A stretch of 43,216 bases of DNA from Verrucomicrobiales bacterium (lineage in GTDB: Bacteria > Verrucomicrobiota > Verrucomicrobiia > Verrucomicrobiales > DEV007): contig JAEUHI010000080.1 of the NCBI GenBank assembly GCA_016795385.1, positions 1 to 43,216 of the forward strand, written 5' to 3'. Shown here piece by piece: positions 7,162-14,806 of the stretch (the first letter of the stretch is position 1; each line of letters opens with the position of its first letter). The notes under the pieces are model-generated. The model saw nothing but the letters and a program-made list of their open reading frames with translations. It was not told the DNA's origin and did no database searches. Made by a program: the position numbers and the translations under genes.

Positions 7162-8535
7162 ATGAATCCGACCCTCCTCACCCGACGCCAGTCCTTGCAA
7201 ACGCTCTCGAGCGGTTTCGGCTATCTCGCCTTTTCGGCGCTGAGCACGATGGCCGCGGAGAAAGCGGCGAATCCCCTCGCCCCGCGCCAGCCGCACTTCA
7301 CGCCGCGGGCGAAACGGGTGATCTTTCTTTCGATGCAGGGCGGCCCCTCGCATGTCGATACCTTCGATCACAAGCCGCTCCTGACGCGCGACGCGGGGAA
7401 GCCGGCCCCCCGTGGCAACGCGGGGCTGCTGGGATCGCCCTTTGAATTCAAGGCGCATGGCGAAAGCGGCCTGATGATGTCTTCGCTCTTCCCCCATCTC
7501 GCGGCGCATGCGGACGATCTCTGCCTGATCAACTCGATGAACACGGACCTGCCGAATCATCCGCAGGCGACGACGCAGATGCACACGGGGAATTTCCAAT
7601 TCGTGCGTCCCTCGCTGGGGGCCTGGACGCTCTACGGTCTCGGCACGGAGAACGACAGCCTGCCGGGCTTCATCACGCTGGCCCCGCCGAACGGAGCGCA
7701 GAACTACGGCAGCGCCTTCCTCCCCGCGGTCTACCAAGGCACGCCGGTGGGGCGCGAGGTGCGCAACCGCTTCGCCCGCGGAGGCGACCAGAGTCCGGTG
7801 AGCAATCTCGCCAATCCGAAGCTGAGCCCGGAGCTGCAGCGGGTGCAGCTGGATTTCGTGAACGGACTGAACCGCGCGAAGCTGGCGCAGGACCAGCATC
7901 ATCCCGAGGTGGAGGGCGTCATTGAATCCTTCGAGCTGGCCTTCCGGATGCAGGATGAGGTGCCGCGGGTGCTGGATCTGGCGGGCGAACCGGAGTCGGT
8001 GAAGAAACTCTACGGGATCGACGGGGAGGCGACGGGGGCTTTCGCCCGCCAATGCCTCAGCGCGCGCCGTCTCGCGGAGGCGGGGGTGCGGTTCATCCAG
8101 ATCAATCACGGGAACTGGGATCACCACCGCAACCTGAAGGATGGCCTGGAGCAGAACTGCGCGGAGATCGATCAACCGATCGCGGGCCTGATCGCGGATC
8201 TGAAACAGAGGGATCTGCTGAAGGATACGCTGATCGTCTGGGCGGGGGAATTCGGCCGCACGCCGCACGGACAGAGCAGCAACGGCCGCGACCACAACAA
8301 CAAGGGTTACTCGATCTGGATGGCGGGTGGCGGGGTGAAGGGCGGAATGCGCTATGGCTCGACGGACGACTACGGCTACCAGGCGGTGGAGGACCGGATG
8401 CACATCCACGACTGGCACGCGACGATGCTGCACCTGATGGGGCTGGACCACGAGCGGCTCACCTACCGCTATGCGGGCCGCGATTTCCGCCTGACGGATG
8501 TGCACGGAACGGTGGCGAAGGGCCTCCTCGCGTGA
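7162..8535 (+). CDS. DUF1501 family protein (Tat-like signal)
   Basis: A 457-residue protein. TRRQSLQTLSSGFGYLAFSALS near the N-terminus looks like a twin-arginine-type signal. The body has the DUF1501 (alkaline phosphatase/sulfatase-superfamily-like) landmarks: SMQGGPSHVDTFDHKP, INHGNWDHH, GEFGRTPHG, GRDHNNKGYSIWMAGGGVKGG, and a C-terminal HIHDWHATMLHLMGLDHERLT. The ATG at 7162 starts the signal peptide; the upstream in-frame start at 7129 falls inside the inverted-repeat element. It pairs with the DUF1549 gene at 4360. The function of the pair is unknown; the families' usual annotation as 'sulfatase-like' is only structural. Confidence 0.9.
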   Translation: MNPTLLTRRQSLQTLSSGFGYLAFSALSTMAAEKAANPLAPRQPHFTPRAKRVIFLSMQGGPSHVDTFDHKPLLTRDAGKPAPRGNAGLLGSPFEFKAHGESGLMMSSLFPHLAAHADDLCLINSMNTDLPNHPQATTQMHTGNFQFVRPSLGAWTLYGLGTENDSLPGFITLAPPNGAQNYGSAFLPAVYQGTPVGREVRNRFARGGDQSPVSNLANPKLSPELQRVQLDFVNGLNRAKLAQDQHHPEVEGVIESFELAFRMQDEVPRVLDLAGEPESVKKLYGIDGEATGAFARQCLSARRLAEAGVRFIQINHGNWDHHRNLKDGLEQNCAEIDQPIAGLIADLKQRDLLKDTLIVWAGEFGRTPHGQSSNGRDHNNKGYSIWMAGGGVKGGMRYGSTDDYGYQAVEDRMHIHDWHATMLHLMGLDHERLTYRYAGRDFRLTDVHGTVAKGLLA

Positions 8536-8550
8536 GGGGCGACGGCCCGG

Positions 8551-9834
8551 TCACTCGGTGGGCGCGTAGGCTTTTTTCCACTCCTCGGGCAACTGGAAAC
8601 CCTGGATGGCCTTGCGGGCGGATTCGCCGTAGGCCCCGACGAGGCCATCGAGGAGGCCGCGCACGTGGGTCTCGCGCAGGGCGGGATCGTTGATCTTCGA
8701 TGCCCAGACGACGGCGGCCTCGGGATCCTCCTCGAGGACCATGCCGCTGAAGGCTTTCAGGACGCGATCGGTCTTGGCACCGGGGGTCTGGGCCTCGAGC
8801 CAACGGGTGGCGCCGCGGGGATCGAGATTGCTCCAATTGAAGGTGATGTCGCCGACCATTTCGTCGAGCTGGCCGGGATCGGTGATGGCGTCGAGGGCCC
8901 ACTCGACGGCGCCTCCGGGATCGTGCTCGGACCAACCGACGGCGATGCCGATCTCGGCGGCACGTCGCGATCCGGGATCGGTGAGGCCGGCGGCCCAGGC
9001 GGCGGCGGCGCGGGGATCGGTCTGGGACCAGACTTCGCCGAGCTCGTTGACGACGGCGCCGCGCAGTTGCTCATCGACGAGGCCATCGGCCCAGGCGGCG
9101 GCGGCGGCGGGATCGCTGCCGGCCCATTGGGTGGTGACGGAGACGAGAAACTCGTTTCCATAGCTGGTCTCGCGCATTTCAAGACCGGCGGCAGCAGCGG
9201 CGGCGGGATCGACGGCGCCCCAACCTTCGGCGAGGCCCTGCATGGCGGTGGACTTCACGTAATCGTCGAGGTTTTCGGTCCAGGCGAAGGCCTTGGCGGG
9301 ATCTTTCCGGCCCCAGGATTCAAGTGCCTCCCACATGGCATCGTCGAGGACGGAGCCGCTGGTGTTTTCATCGAACCAGGCGGCGGCAGCGGCGGGATCG
9401 GCCTCGGCCCAGCCGTCGGCGATGTAATAGAGGGCATCGGTGAGCTGCTCGCCCTGGAAGTAGGTCTGCGCGAAGGTCGCGGCGGCGACGCCGTCTTTCT
9501 CGCCCCAGGCGCGGAGGACTTCGCCGAGGTAGGCCTCGCGATTGTCGTGGCCGGGGATTTCCCTGGCCCGCTTCACGGCGGCCTCGGGATCGGCGGCGGC
9601 ATGGCGCGAGGCGATGGCGTGGAGTTGGCGGAAGGAGATGCGCGGATCATCGATGGCGAGCTCGCCGGCGGCCCCCGCGGCGGGAGCGGCCGAGGGATCG
9701 ACGAGGGTGACGGCCGCGGCGGGCGACGCGGCACCGGGATCGGAGCCGCCGGATCGCGTCAAGGCGAGGGTCCCGAGCACGCCGGCGAGGAAGGAACTGA
9801 GGGCGACGAGATAATATCGGACCGGGGAATGCAT
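8551..9834 (-). CDS. Membrane-anchored solenoid protein with ten 31-32-residue DP/W repeats
   Basis: A 427-residue protein. Residues about 7-26 (YYLVALSSFLAGVLGTLALT) form an N-terminal membrane anchor, followed by an Ala/Pro-rich linker. From about residue 82 to 405 there are ten tandem units starting DPxAAxxW and ending xxLxxxW (DPAAAAAWFDE, DPAKAFAWTEN, DPAAAAAWADG, DPRAAAAWAAG, DPGGAVEWALD and others). Each unit fits two helices, as in HEAT or TPR-like solenoids. No catalytic site is visible; a scaffold or binding role in the periplasm is an inference. It is convergent with the DUF1501 gene, with 15 bp between stops. Confidence 0.85.
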   Translation of the reverse strand: MHSPVRYYLVALSSFLAGVLGTLALTRSGGSDPGAASPAAAVTLVDPSAAPAAGAAGELAIDDPRISFRQLHAIASRHAAADPEAAVKRAREIPGHDNREAYLGEVLRAWGEKDGVAAATFAQTYFQGEQLTDALYYIADGWAEADPAAAAAWFDENTSGSVLDDAMWEALESWGRKDPAKAFAWTENLDDYVKSTAMQGLAEGWGAVDPAAAAAAGLEMRETSYGNEFLVSVTTQWAGSDPAAAAAWADGLVDEQLRGAVVNELGEVWSQTDPRAAAAWAAGLTDPGSRRAAEIGIAVGWSEHDPGGAVEWALDAITDPGQLDEMVGDITFNWSNLDPRGATRWLEAQTPGAKTDRVLKAFSGMVLEEDPEAAVVWASKINDPALRETHVRGLLDGLVGAYGESARKAIQGFQLPEEWKKAYAPTE

Positions 9835-9881
9835 GAGGTGAGGGCGTGACTAGTGGATCGCGCCCGCGGGCGCAAAGCTCA

Positions 9882-9912
9882 AGAAAAAAGGGAGTCCCTC
9901 ATCAGGACTCCC
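9882..9912 (-). terminator. Rho-independent terminator for the 9944-10504 gene
   Basis: GGGAGTCC (9890-9897) and GGACTCCC (9905-9912) form a perfect 8-bp stem with a 7-base loop. On the minus strand the stem is followed by a run of six T (complement of AAAAAA at 9884-9889). It sits 31 bp past the stop of the minus-strand gene and isolates it from the solenoid gene beyond. Confidence 0.9.
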
Positions 9913-9943
9913 CTCTCCGCGGTGCACGGAACGTCGGCAAGGA

Positions 9944-10504
9944 TCAACCTTTGCCGGTGAGTTTGCGACCGGTGAGACGCCGGGTGTGATCGGGCGGCAC
10001 GCCATTGCGCTGATAGGCGCCGCAGGTGGCGTCGGCGCTCCATTTGGTGCCGCGATCGAGGAGATCGCCGACGATGGAACCTCCGACCCAGGGACCGTGG
10101 TTGGTGCCTTCGTCGGTATACATGGTGCCGGCGGCTTTCACGGCGATCTTCTTGCCGCCGCGGGTGACTTTGGATTTCTGCTCTTTGCCTTGGCAGGTGG
10201 CCGCGCCATCTCCGGGGAGATCGTCATCGGTCATGGAGGTGGCGAGTTTGCCATCCTTCACCGGCACCCGCACCTTTCCGTCGCCGGGATCGGCGGGGAA
10301 GCTGAAGTTGCCGGCGGGATTGTTGTCATAGGTCACCGAGAAGATGCCGCCGGTGCCTTGGCCTTTGTAGACGCCGGAGGCATCGCGCTCGATTTTCTTT
10401 TCATTGAGCTGGGCATCGGCGGTGCCGGTGCCGAGCAGGGTGAGGGCTGCGGAGAGAGCAAGAAGCCCTTTCGCAGCGTGGACAAGGGTGTATGGGGCTT
10501 TCAT
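9944..10504 (-). CDS. Hypothetical secreted protein
   Basis: A 186-residue protein. Residues 1-31 form a signal peptide (MKAPYTLVHAAKGLLALSAA, ending GTADA). The mature part is rich in Gly, Asp and Lys, with VYKGQGTGGIFSVTYDN, DPGDGKVRVPVKDGKLATSM, a GGKKIAVKAAGTMYTDEG stretch and two cysteines (ATCQGK and ATCGAYQ) that could form a disulfide. A beta-rich fold seems likely. I recognise no family. The start codon is chosen at the signal peptide; the frame stays open far upstream but that part is antisense to the RND gene. It is transcribed alone, with its own terminator. Confidence 0.7.
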   Translation of the reverse strand: MKAPYTLVHAAKGLLALSAALTLLGTGTADAQLNEKKIERDASGVYKGQGTGGIFSVTYDNNPAGNFSFPADPGDGKVRVPVKDGKLATSMTDDDLPGDGAATCQGKEQKSKVTRGGKKIAVKAAGTMYTDEGTNHGPWVGGSIVGDLLDRGTKWSADATCGAYQRNGVPPDHTRRLTGRKLTGKG

Positions 10505-10669
10505 CGGGATCAGGGTAGGACCCGGAAAACGCGGTGGCAAGGCGCGTCGGACCGGCCAGGTCGCTTTCAAGCAATTGCTGCTGAATGAGACGCAAGATCC
10601 GCCCCATGCGGCGCCGGAGGCGGGTTTCCATTTGACGCGCAGGCCTCTCCCCGGCGACGGTCGCGGGCG

Positions 10670-12931
10670 ATGGAGCGACTTTTCCGCTGGAGCAGCCGAC
10701 ACCCTCTGATCTCGCTGATCGGAGCGGGGCTGATCTGTCTGGTCCTCGGATCGGGGATCGTGAAACTGCGTGTCGACGCCTCGCTGGAACATCTCCTCTC
10801 GCCCCATGATGCGCGTCTCGTCGAGCTGGAGAATGTGCGGGCGAACTTCGGCAATCGACCACTCGTGGCGGTGCTGGCGACGGCACCGGATCTCTTTGCG
10901 GCGGAGACTCTGCGCGCGCTGCGGGCGCTCGACGACGAGCTGGTCTCGGTGGAGGGCGTGGTGGAAGGATCGAGCCTCTTCCGCACGGCGGTGCCAGTCG
11001 CGAGGAACGGGCTGGTGATGAGCGAGGCTCCGCTGGCGAAGATCCCGGACGATGCGGGGTCTCTCGCCGCGATCCGCGAAGCGCTGTTGCAAAACGCGCT
11101 GCTGCGCGGCCACTTCCTGAACGAGCAGGGCGACGCGATGGTGATGCTGTATTTCCTGCCCCCGGAAAAAGCGGAGGAGGCGGTGCACGCGGAGGTGATC
11201 GCACGATGCGAGGAGATCCTCGCGGAGGCGGAAACGGACGCCGGCCTGGAGCTGACGCTGGTGGGCGTGCCGAAGGTGAAGCAGCAACTGCAGGCGCACA
11301 TCCTGTGGGACCTGGTCTGGCTGACGCCGATCGCGCTGCTGGTGGTGGGACTGGTGATCTTTCTCTTTTTCCGCTCGGCGCTGTCGGTCTCGGTGCCGCT
11401 CCTGACGGGCGCGCTGAGCGCGGCGGCGACGCTGGGATTCATGGGGCACGCGGGTTATCAGATCAGCGTGTTTCTCTCGACGATCGTGGTCTTGGTGCTG
11501 GTGTTAGGGTGTGCGGAGGATCTGCACCTGCTCTCGGAATACTTCGACGAAATCGACCGGGGCACGGACCGGCTCGAAGCGATCGCCCGCAGCGGACGAT
11601 CGAACGGCACGGCGCTGCTCCTCGCCTCGGCCACGACGATCCTGGGATTCGCCTCGCTGCTCTACACGGAGATCGTAGGAATGCGGCAATTCGCGATCTC
11701 GTGCTCGGTCGGTCTCGCGGTGAACTTCGTGGTGACGCTGCTGGTCCTGCCGGCGGTCCTCGCGCTGGCTCCGGCGACACGGCGATCCCGGGCCGCCGAT
11801 GGGTTTTTCCGCAGGCTGCACCATGCCCTGCGGGTGCTCCACCACCGCCATCGCGCGGCGATGACGGGGATCTCGCTGGTGGTTTTGCTAGGGGCGATCG
11901 TGGGGATCTCGCGACTGGAGACGGACACGGACTACCTCCGCTTTTTTTCGGAAGGATCAGAGACGGTGAAGGCCTACGATCGCTTCAGCGAGGCTTTTGG
12001 AGGAGCCGCGCACCTGACGGTCACCTACGAGACCGGCACGCGGCACGGCGTGGCCGCGCCGGAGCACATCGAGCGTCTGCGCCGGCTGCATGCCTTTCTC
12101 AAAGCGGAATGCGGCTCGCCGGTGGGGCTGCCGGATCTGCTCGACGAATATGGGAAGATCTCCCGCAACGCGAAGCATCCGCTGGGACGGGCGGAGCCGG
12201 GCGCGGAGGCCGCCTTTCTCTTGGAGAACCTGCCGCGCACGACGCTGCGGCCTTTTGTCGACTACGACGGCTCGCGGGCGGCGATCCGGCTGCGCTGCCA
12301 CGTGCCGACCTCGTCGCAGGTGCTGGCGCTGGAGCGGCTCATCCTCGATTTCGCGAAACAGGAATTCGGCGAAGCGGCCGAGGTGCGGGTGACGGGCGAG
12401 CCCGTGCTGACGGCGCATCTCTGCGAACTCGTCACGGACCGGCTCGTGTCGAATCTCGCGATCCTCTCGATCGTGGTCGCGGGTCTCATCGCGCTGATCG
12501 TGCGATCGCTGCGGCAAGGAATCATCGCGCTGGTGCCGAACCTTTTTCCCATCGTGCTGACCTTCGGAGTGATGGGCTGGCTCGGCATCCCGCTCAGCAC
12601 GGCGACCTTTCCGGTGGCGAACATCGCCCTCGGCATCGCGGTGGATGACACGATCCATTTCCTGCTGCGCTACAACTCGCTGCGGCGCTCCGGAATGGGA
12701 ATCGATCGATCCCTGACCAAGACGCTGCGGGCGGAGCTGCGTCCCATCGTCGCTACCTCGATCACGATCGGGAGCGGTTACCTCGTGATGATGGCGAGCC
12801 CGCTGCGGGCCAACGCGGAGGCGGGATTGCTCTTTGCCGTGGCGATTTTCAGCGCCTTGATCGCCGACCTCGTCATGACTCCGGTCCTGCTGCGCTGGCT
12901 CGCCGGGAAAAGCCGGATCGCACCGAAGTAG
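10670..12931 (+). CDS. RND/MMPL-superfamily exporter
   Basis: A 753-residue inner-membrane protein with two repeats of one plus five membrane segments, about 12 in all. TM1 is PLISLIGAGLICLVLGSGIV; then comes a periplasmic loop (about 35-215), then TM2-6 (LVWLTPIALLVVGLVIFLFF to NFVVTLLVLPAVLAL). TM7 is AMTGISLVVLLGAIVGIS, followed by a second loop and TM8-12. TM10 carries GIAVDDTIHFLLRYN, the acidic proton-relay motif of this superfamily; the matching TM4 motif is GCAEDLHLLSEY. It resembles COG1033-type predicted exporters for lipids or other hydrophobic substrates; the substrate cannot be read from the sequence. It heads a likely three-gene unit with the DUF1460 gene 39 bp downstream. Confidence 0.9.
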   Translation: MERLFRWSSRHPLISLIGAGLICLVLGSGIVKLRVDASLEHLLSPHDARLVELENVRANFGNRPLVAVLATAPDLFAAETLRALRALDDELVSVEGVVEGSSLFRTAVPVARNGLVMSEAPLAKIPDDAGSLAAIREALLQNALLRGHFLNEQGDAMVMLYFLPPEKAEEAVHAEVIARCEEILAEAETDAGLELTLVGVPKVKQQLQAHILWDLVWLTPIALLVVGLVIFLFFRSALSVSVPLLTGALSAAATLGFMGHAGYQISVFLSTIVVLVLVLGCAEDLHLLSEYFDEIDRGTDRLEAIARSGRSNGTALLLASATTILGFASLLYTEIVGMRQFAISCSVGLAVNFVVTLLVLPAVLALAPATRRSRAADGFFRRLHHALRVLHHRHRAAMTGISLVVLLGAIVGISRLETDTDYLRFFSEGSETVKAYDRFSEAFGGAAHLTVTYETGTRHGVAAPEHIERLRRLHAFLKAECGSPVGLPDLLDEYGKISRNAKHPLGRAEPGAEAAFLLENLPRTTLRPFVDYDGSRAAIRLRCHVPTSSQVLALERLILDFAKQEFGEAAEVRVTGEPVLTAHLCELVTDRLVSNLAILSIVVAGLIALIVRSLRQGIIALVPNLFPIVLTFGVMGWLGIPLSTATFPVANIALGIAVDDTIHFLLRYNSLRRSGMGIDRSLTKTLRAELRPIVATSITIGSGYLVMMASPLRANAEAGLLFAVAIFSALIADLVMTPVLLRWLAGKSRIAPK

Positions 12932-12970
12932 GATTGGAATCCGGCAGGCAAATCCATTATCCTTTCGCCC

Positions 12971-13939
12971 ATGCATCCCCTCACCCGACGCCGCTGCCTC
13001 CTGCTGGGTGGCCTGGGCCTGCTCTCTCCGCTCCGCGGGGAAGAGACGGCCGCCGCGAAACGTCGTCTCCCCATGTCGACGATCTTCAAGGGCGAGACGC
13101 GATTCCACGCGATGGTGAAGAAGGCGCGCGAGAAGGAATGGGCGAAGCTGCCGATCGGCGAACGCATCGTGCGATTCGGGAAAGAGCTCGAGGGCCTGCC
13201 CTACACGAACTTCACCCTCGAGATTGACGACAAGATCGAATCCCCCTCGGTGAACCTGAACCAGCTCGATTGCTGGACCTTTTTCGAGCAATGCCTCGGC
13301 CTCGCCCGCATGATCGGCTTTCCGAAGGAGGAATACACGCCCGAGGATCTCCTCCGCCAGATCGAGCTGACGCGCTACCGTGCCGGGGTCTGCACGGGGA
13401 ACTACCTCGAGCGCATCCACTACCTCGCGGAGTGGTTCTTTGACAACGACGCCCGCGGCACCTGCCGCCACCTCACCCCCACCTTGCCGGGTGCGACACG
13501 GATCACGGGACGCAAGGTGACGGAGATGACGACGCTGTGGAAAAGCTACCGCTACCTGAAGAACAATCCCGACCTGCGCCCGCCGATGCGGGAGCTCGAG
13601 ATTCAGGTGGAGAAGCTGCCGGTCTATCACATTCCCAAAAGCCAGGTCGCGGCGATCGAGCCGCAGCTGCAGAACGGGGACGTGATCGGGATCGCCACGA
13701 AGTATCACGGAGCTTTCTGCTCCCATGTCGGACTGATCCTCCGCACGGACGACGGGGTGGCGCGCTTCATGCATGCCTCGCGGAATTTCAAAAAGGTGGT
13801 CGTCGATCAATCGATCTCGGGATACCTCGCCGAATTCAGCGCCCACGCGGGCATCCTCGTGGGAAGACCTCTCGAGGTCGGCGAAACGGTGACGGACCCG
13901 GCGGTCTATCAGGCGAACCTCGCGAAACTCCTCGGTTGA
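12971..13939 (+). CDS. DUF1460 family protein (N-acetylmuramoyl-L-alanine amidase-like)
   Basis: A 322-residue protein. A basic TRRR followed by CLLLGGLGLLSPL gives a signal or lipoprotein-like N-terminus. The DUF1460 (papain-like/NlpC-P60-related) landmarks are LDCWTFFEQCLGLA with probable nucleophile C101, and FCSHVGLILR with probable H252, followed by FMHASRNFKKVVV. Related proteins cleave peptidoglycan stem peptides. It lies between an RND exporter and a small membrane protein, so a cell-envelope role is likely. The ATG at 12971 begins the hydrophobic leader. Confidence 0.85.
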   Translation: MHPLTRRRCLLLGGLGLLSPLRGEETAAAKRRLPMSTIFKGETRFHAMVKKAREKEWAKLPIGERIVRFGKELEGLPYTNFTLEIDDKIESPSVNLNQLDCWTFFEQCLGLARMIGFPKEEYTPEDLLRQIELTRYRAGVCTGNYLERIHYLAEWFFDNDARGTCRHLTPTLPGATRITGRKVTEMTTLWKSYRYLKNNPDLRPPMRELEIQVEKLPVYHIPKSQVAAIEPQLQNGDVIGIATKYHGAFCSHVGLILRTDDGVARFMHASRNFKKVVVDQSISGYLAEFSAHAGILVGRPLEVGETVTDPAVYQANLAKLLG

Positions 13940-13945
13940 CCGATC

Positions 13946-14218
13946 ATGAAACTAATCGACCCGGCTCTCGGTATGCGGCTCGTCATCGTCGGCGGATGGG
14001 CGCTCGCCTTCCTCGGCGCTCTCAAGATGGTGATCTACCTCGTCGGCGAGATCGCTCCCGGCGCCTATGCCCGGATCCGCTCCGAGACCTTCCGCAAATT
14101 CCTCACCGGCAACGGCAACCGTCTCCTCTTCGGTCTCGGCGGATTCCTCACCCTGCTGCTCGGCCTCGTTTTTGTCGGCCTCGGATACCTCGTCGCCTGG
14201 CTCGGCACTCTCCGCTGA
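13946..14218 (+). CDS. Small membrane protein, antisense to the 13952-14764 gene
   Basis: A 90-residue protein with two membrane segments (VIVGGWALAFLGALKMVIYLVG at about 13-34 and LLFGLGGFLTLLLGLVFVGLGYLVAWLG at about 60-88). It begins 6 bp after the DUF1460 stop. Codon use matches the core genes: almost every third position is G or C, with CTC, GTC, ATC and GGC dominant. This supports it as a real gene even though it lies wholly within the reverse complement of the tail of the minus-strand gene. No family recognised. Confidence 0.6.
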   Translation: MKLIDPALGMRLVIVGGWALAFLGALKMVIYLVGEIAPGAYARIRSETFRKFLTGNGNRLLFGLGGFLTLLLGLVFVGLGYLVAWLGTLR

Positions 14219-14764
14219 CGCGGCCGCGGCCGATTCCGCGGCGCGCCGCTCTTCCTCGGCGAGCAACTCGGAGACCTCGCGCTGCACCGACTCGATCTCA
14301 TCGAGCCGCAGCCCGGGATCGGCGACAATGAATACATCACCGTTGTCGGCGTGCTCGTAGAACAGAAGGGTGCGCGTCTCGGCTTCCTTCGTGTCGGTGG
14401 GGATGAGCGTTTTGTTCCGCTCGAGCATGAGGGCGAGGATGTAGCGCGCGTTTTCGGTGCGCGGATCATCCTCGTCGATGAAGCGCCGCAGCATGCCCTC
14501 GATCGATGCCTCGGAGTCGGTCTCTTTTTCCGCCTCGCGCTCGGGCGCCTTGAAGGTCGATTTCCAAAAGGAATAAGGCGCGGGATCGAGCTTTTTCCTC
14601 ACGTCCTTCCACGCCGGCACGGAGTAATCGCGTCGGAGGAAGCCGTCGGAGGCGGGATCTTCGAAGATGCAGGTGTAAAAATCCTGTCCATCCGCGAAGG
14701 GTTCGCCGGTGACTTCGCAGCGGGCGTGCGTGGAGCGGATTTTCCAGTCTTGAATGATGGCCAT
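13952..14764 (-). CDS. Conserved hypothetical protein with acidic C-terminal tail
   Basis: A 270-residue protein. Residues 1-165 look like a folded domain: IRSTHARCEVTGEPFADGQDFYTCIFEDP with two cysteines (in ARCEVTG and YTCIF), RRDYSVPAWKDV, then FWKSTFKAPE and an alpha-helical LRRFIDEDDPRTENARYILALMLERNKTL. From about residue 180 on it becomes Ala/Glu/Ser-rich and acidic. That tail is exactly the part antisense to the plus-strand small membrane gene, and its third codon positions are mixed, so the tail may be a by-product of the overlap. It follows the LptF/G-like gene by 42 bp and is probably co-transcribed with it. Function unknown. Confidence 0.7.
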   Translation of the reverse strand: MAIIQDWKIRSTHARCEVTGEPFADGQDFYTCIFEDPASDGFLRRDYSVPAWKDVRKKLDPAPYSFWKSTFKAPEREAEKETDSEASIEGMLRRFIDEDDPRTENARYILALMLERNKTLIPTDTKEAETRTLLFYEHADNGDVFIVADPGLRLDEIESVQREVSELLAEEERRAAESAAAASAESAEPGDEVSEADKNEAEQQGEESAETEEETVAVAGEEFAEGLGADPGIGAGSDLADEVDHHLESAEEGERPSADDDEPHTESRVD

Positions 14765-14806
14765 GGGGCGGTGGCGGAGATCGGATGGCGATGGATGAGA
14801 TGCCGT

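Noticed and set aside
5824..8505. An 893-codon open frame on the minus strand
   Set aside because: Antisense to the first DUF1549/DUF1501 pair and reads through the inverted-repeat elements; Arg/His-rich shadow composition.
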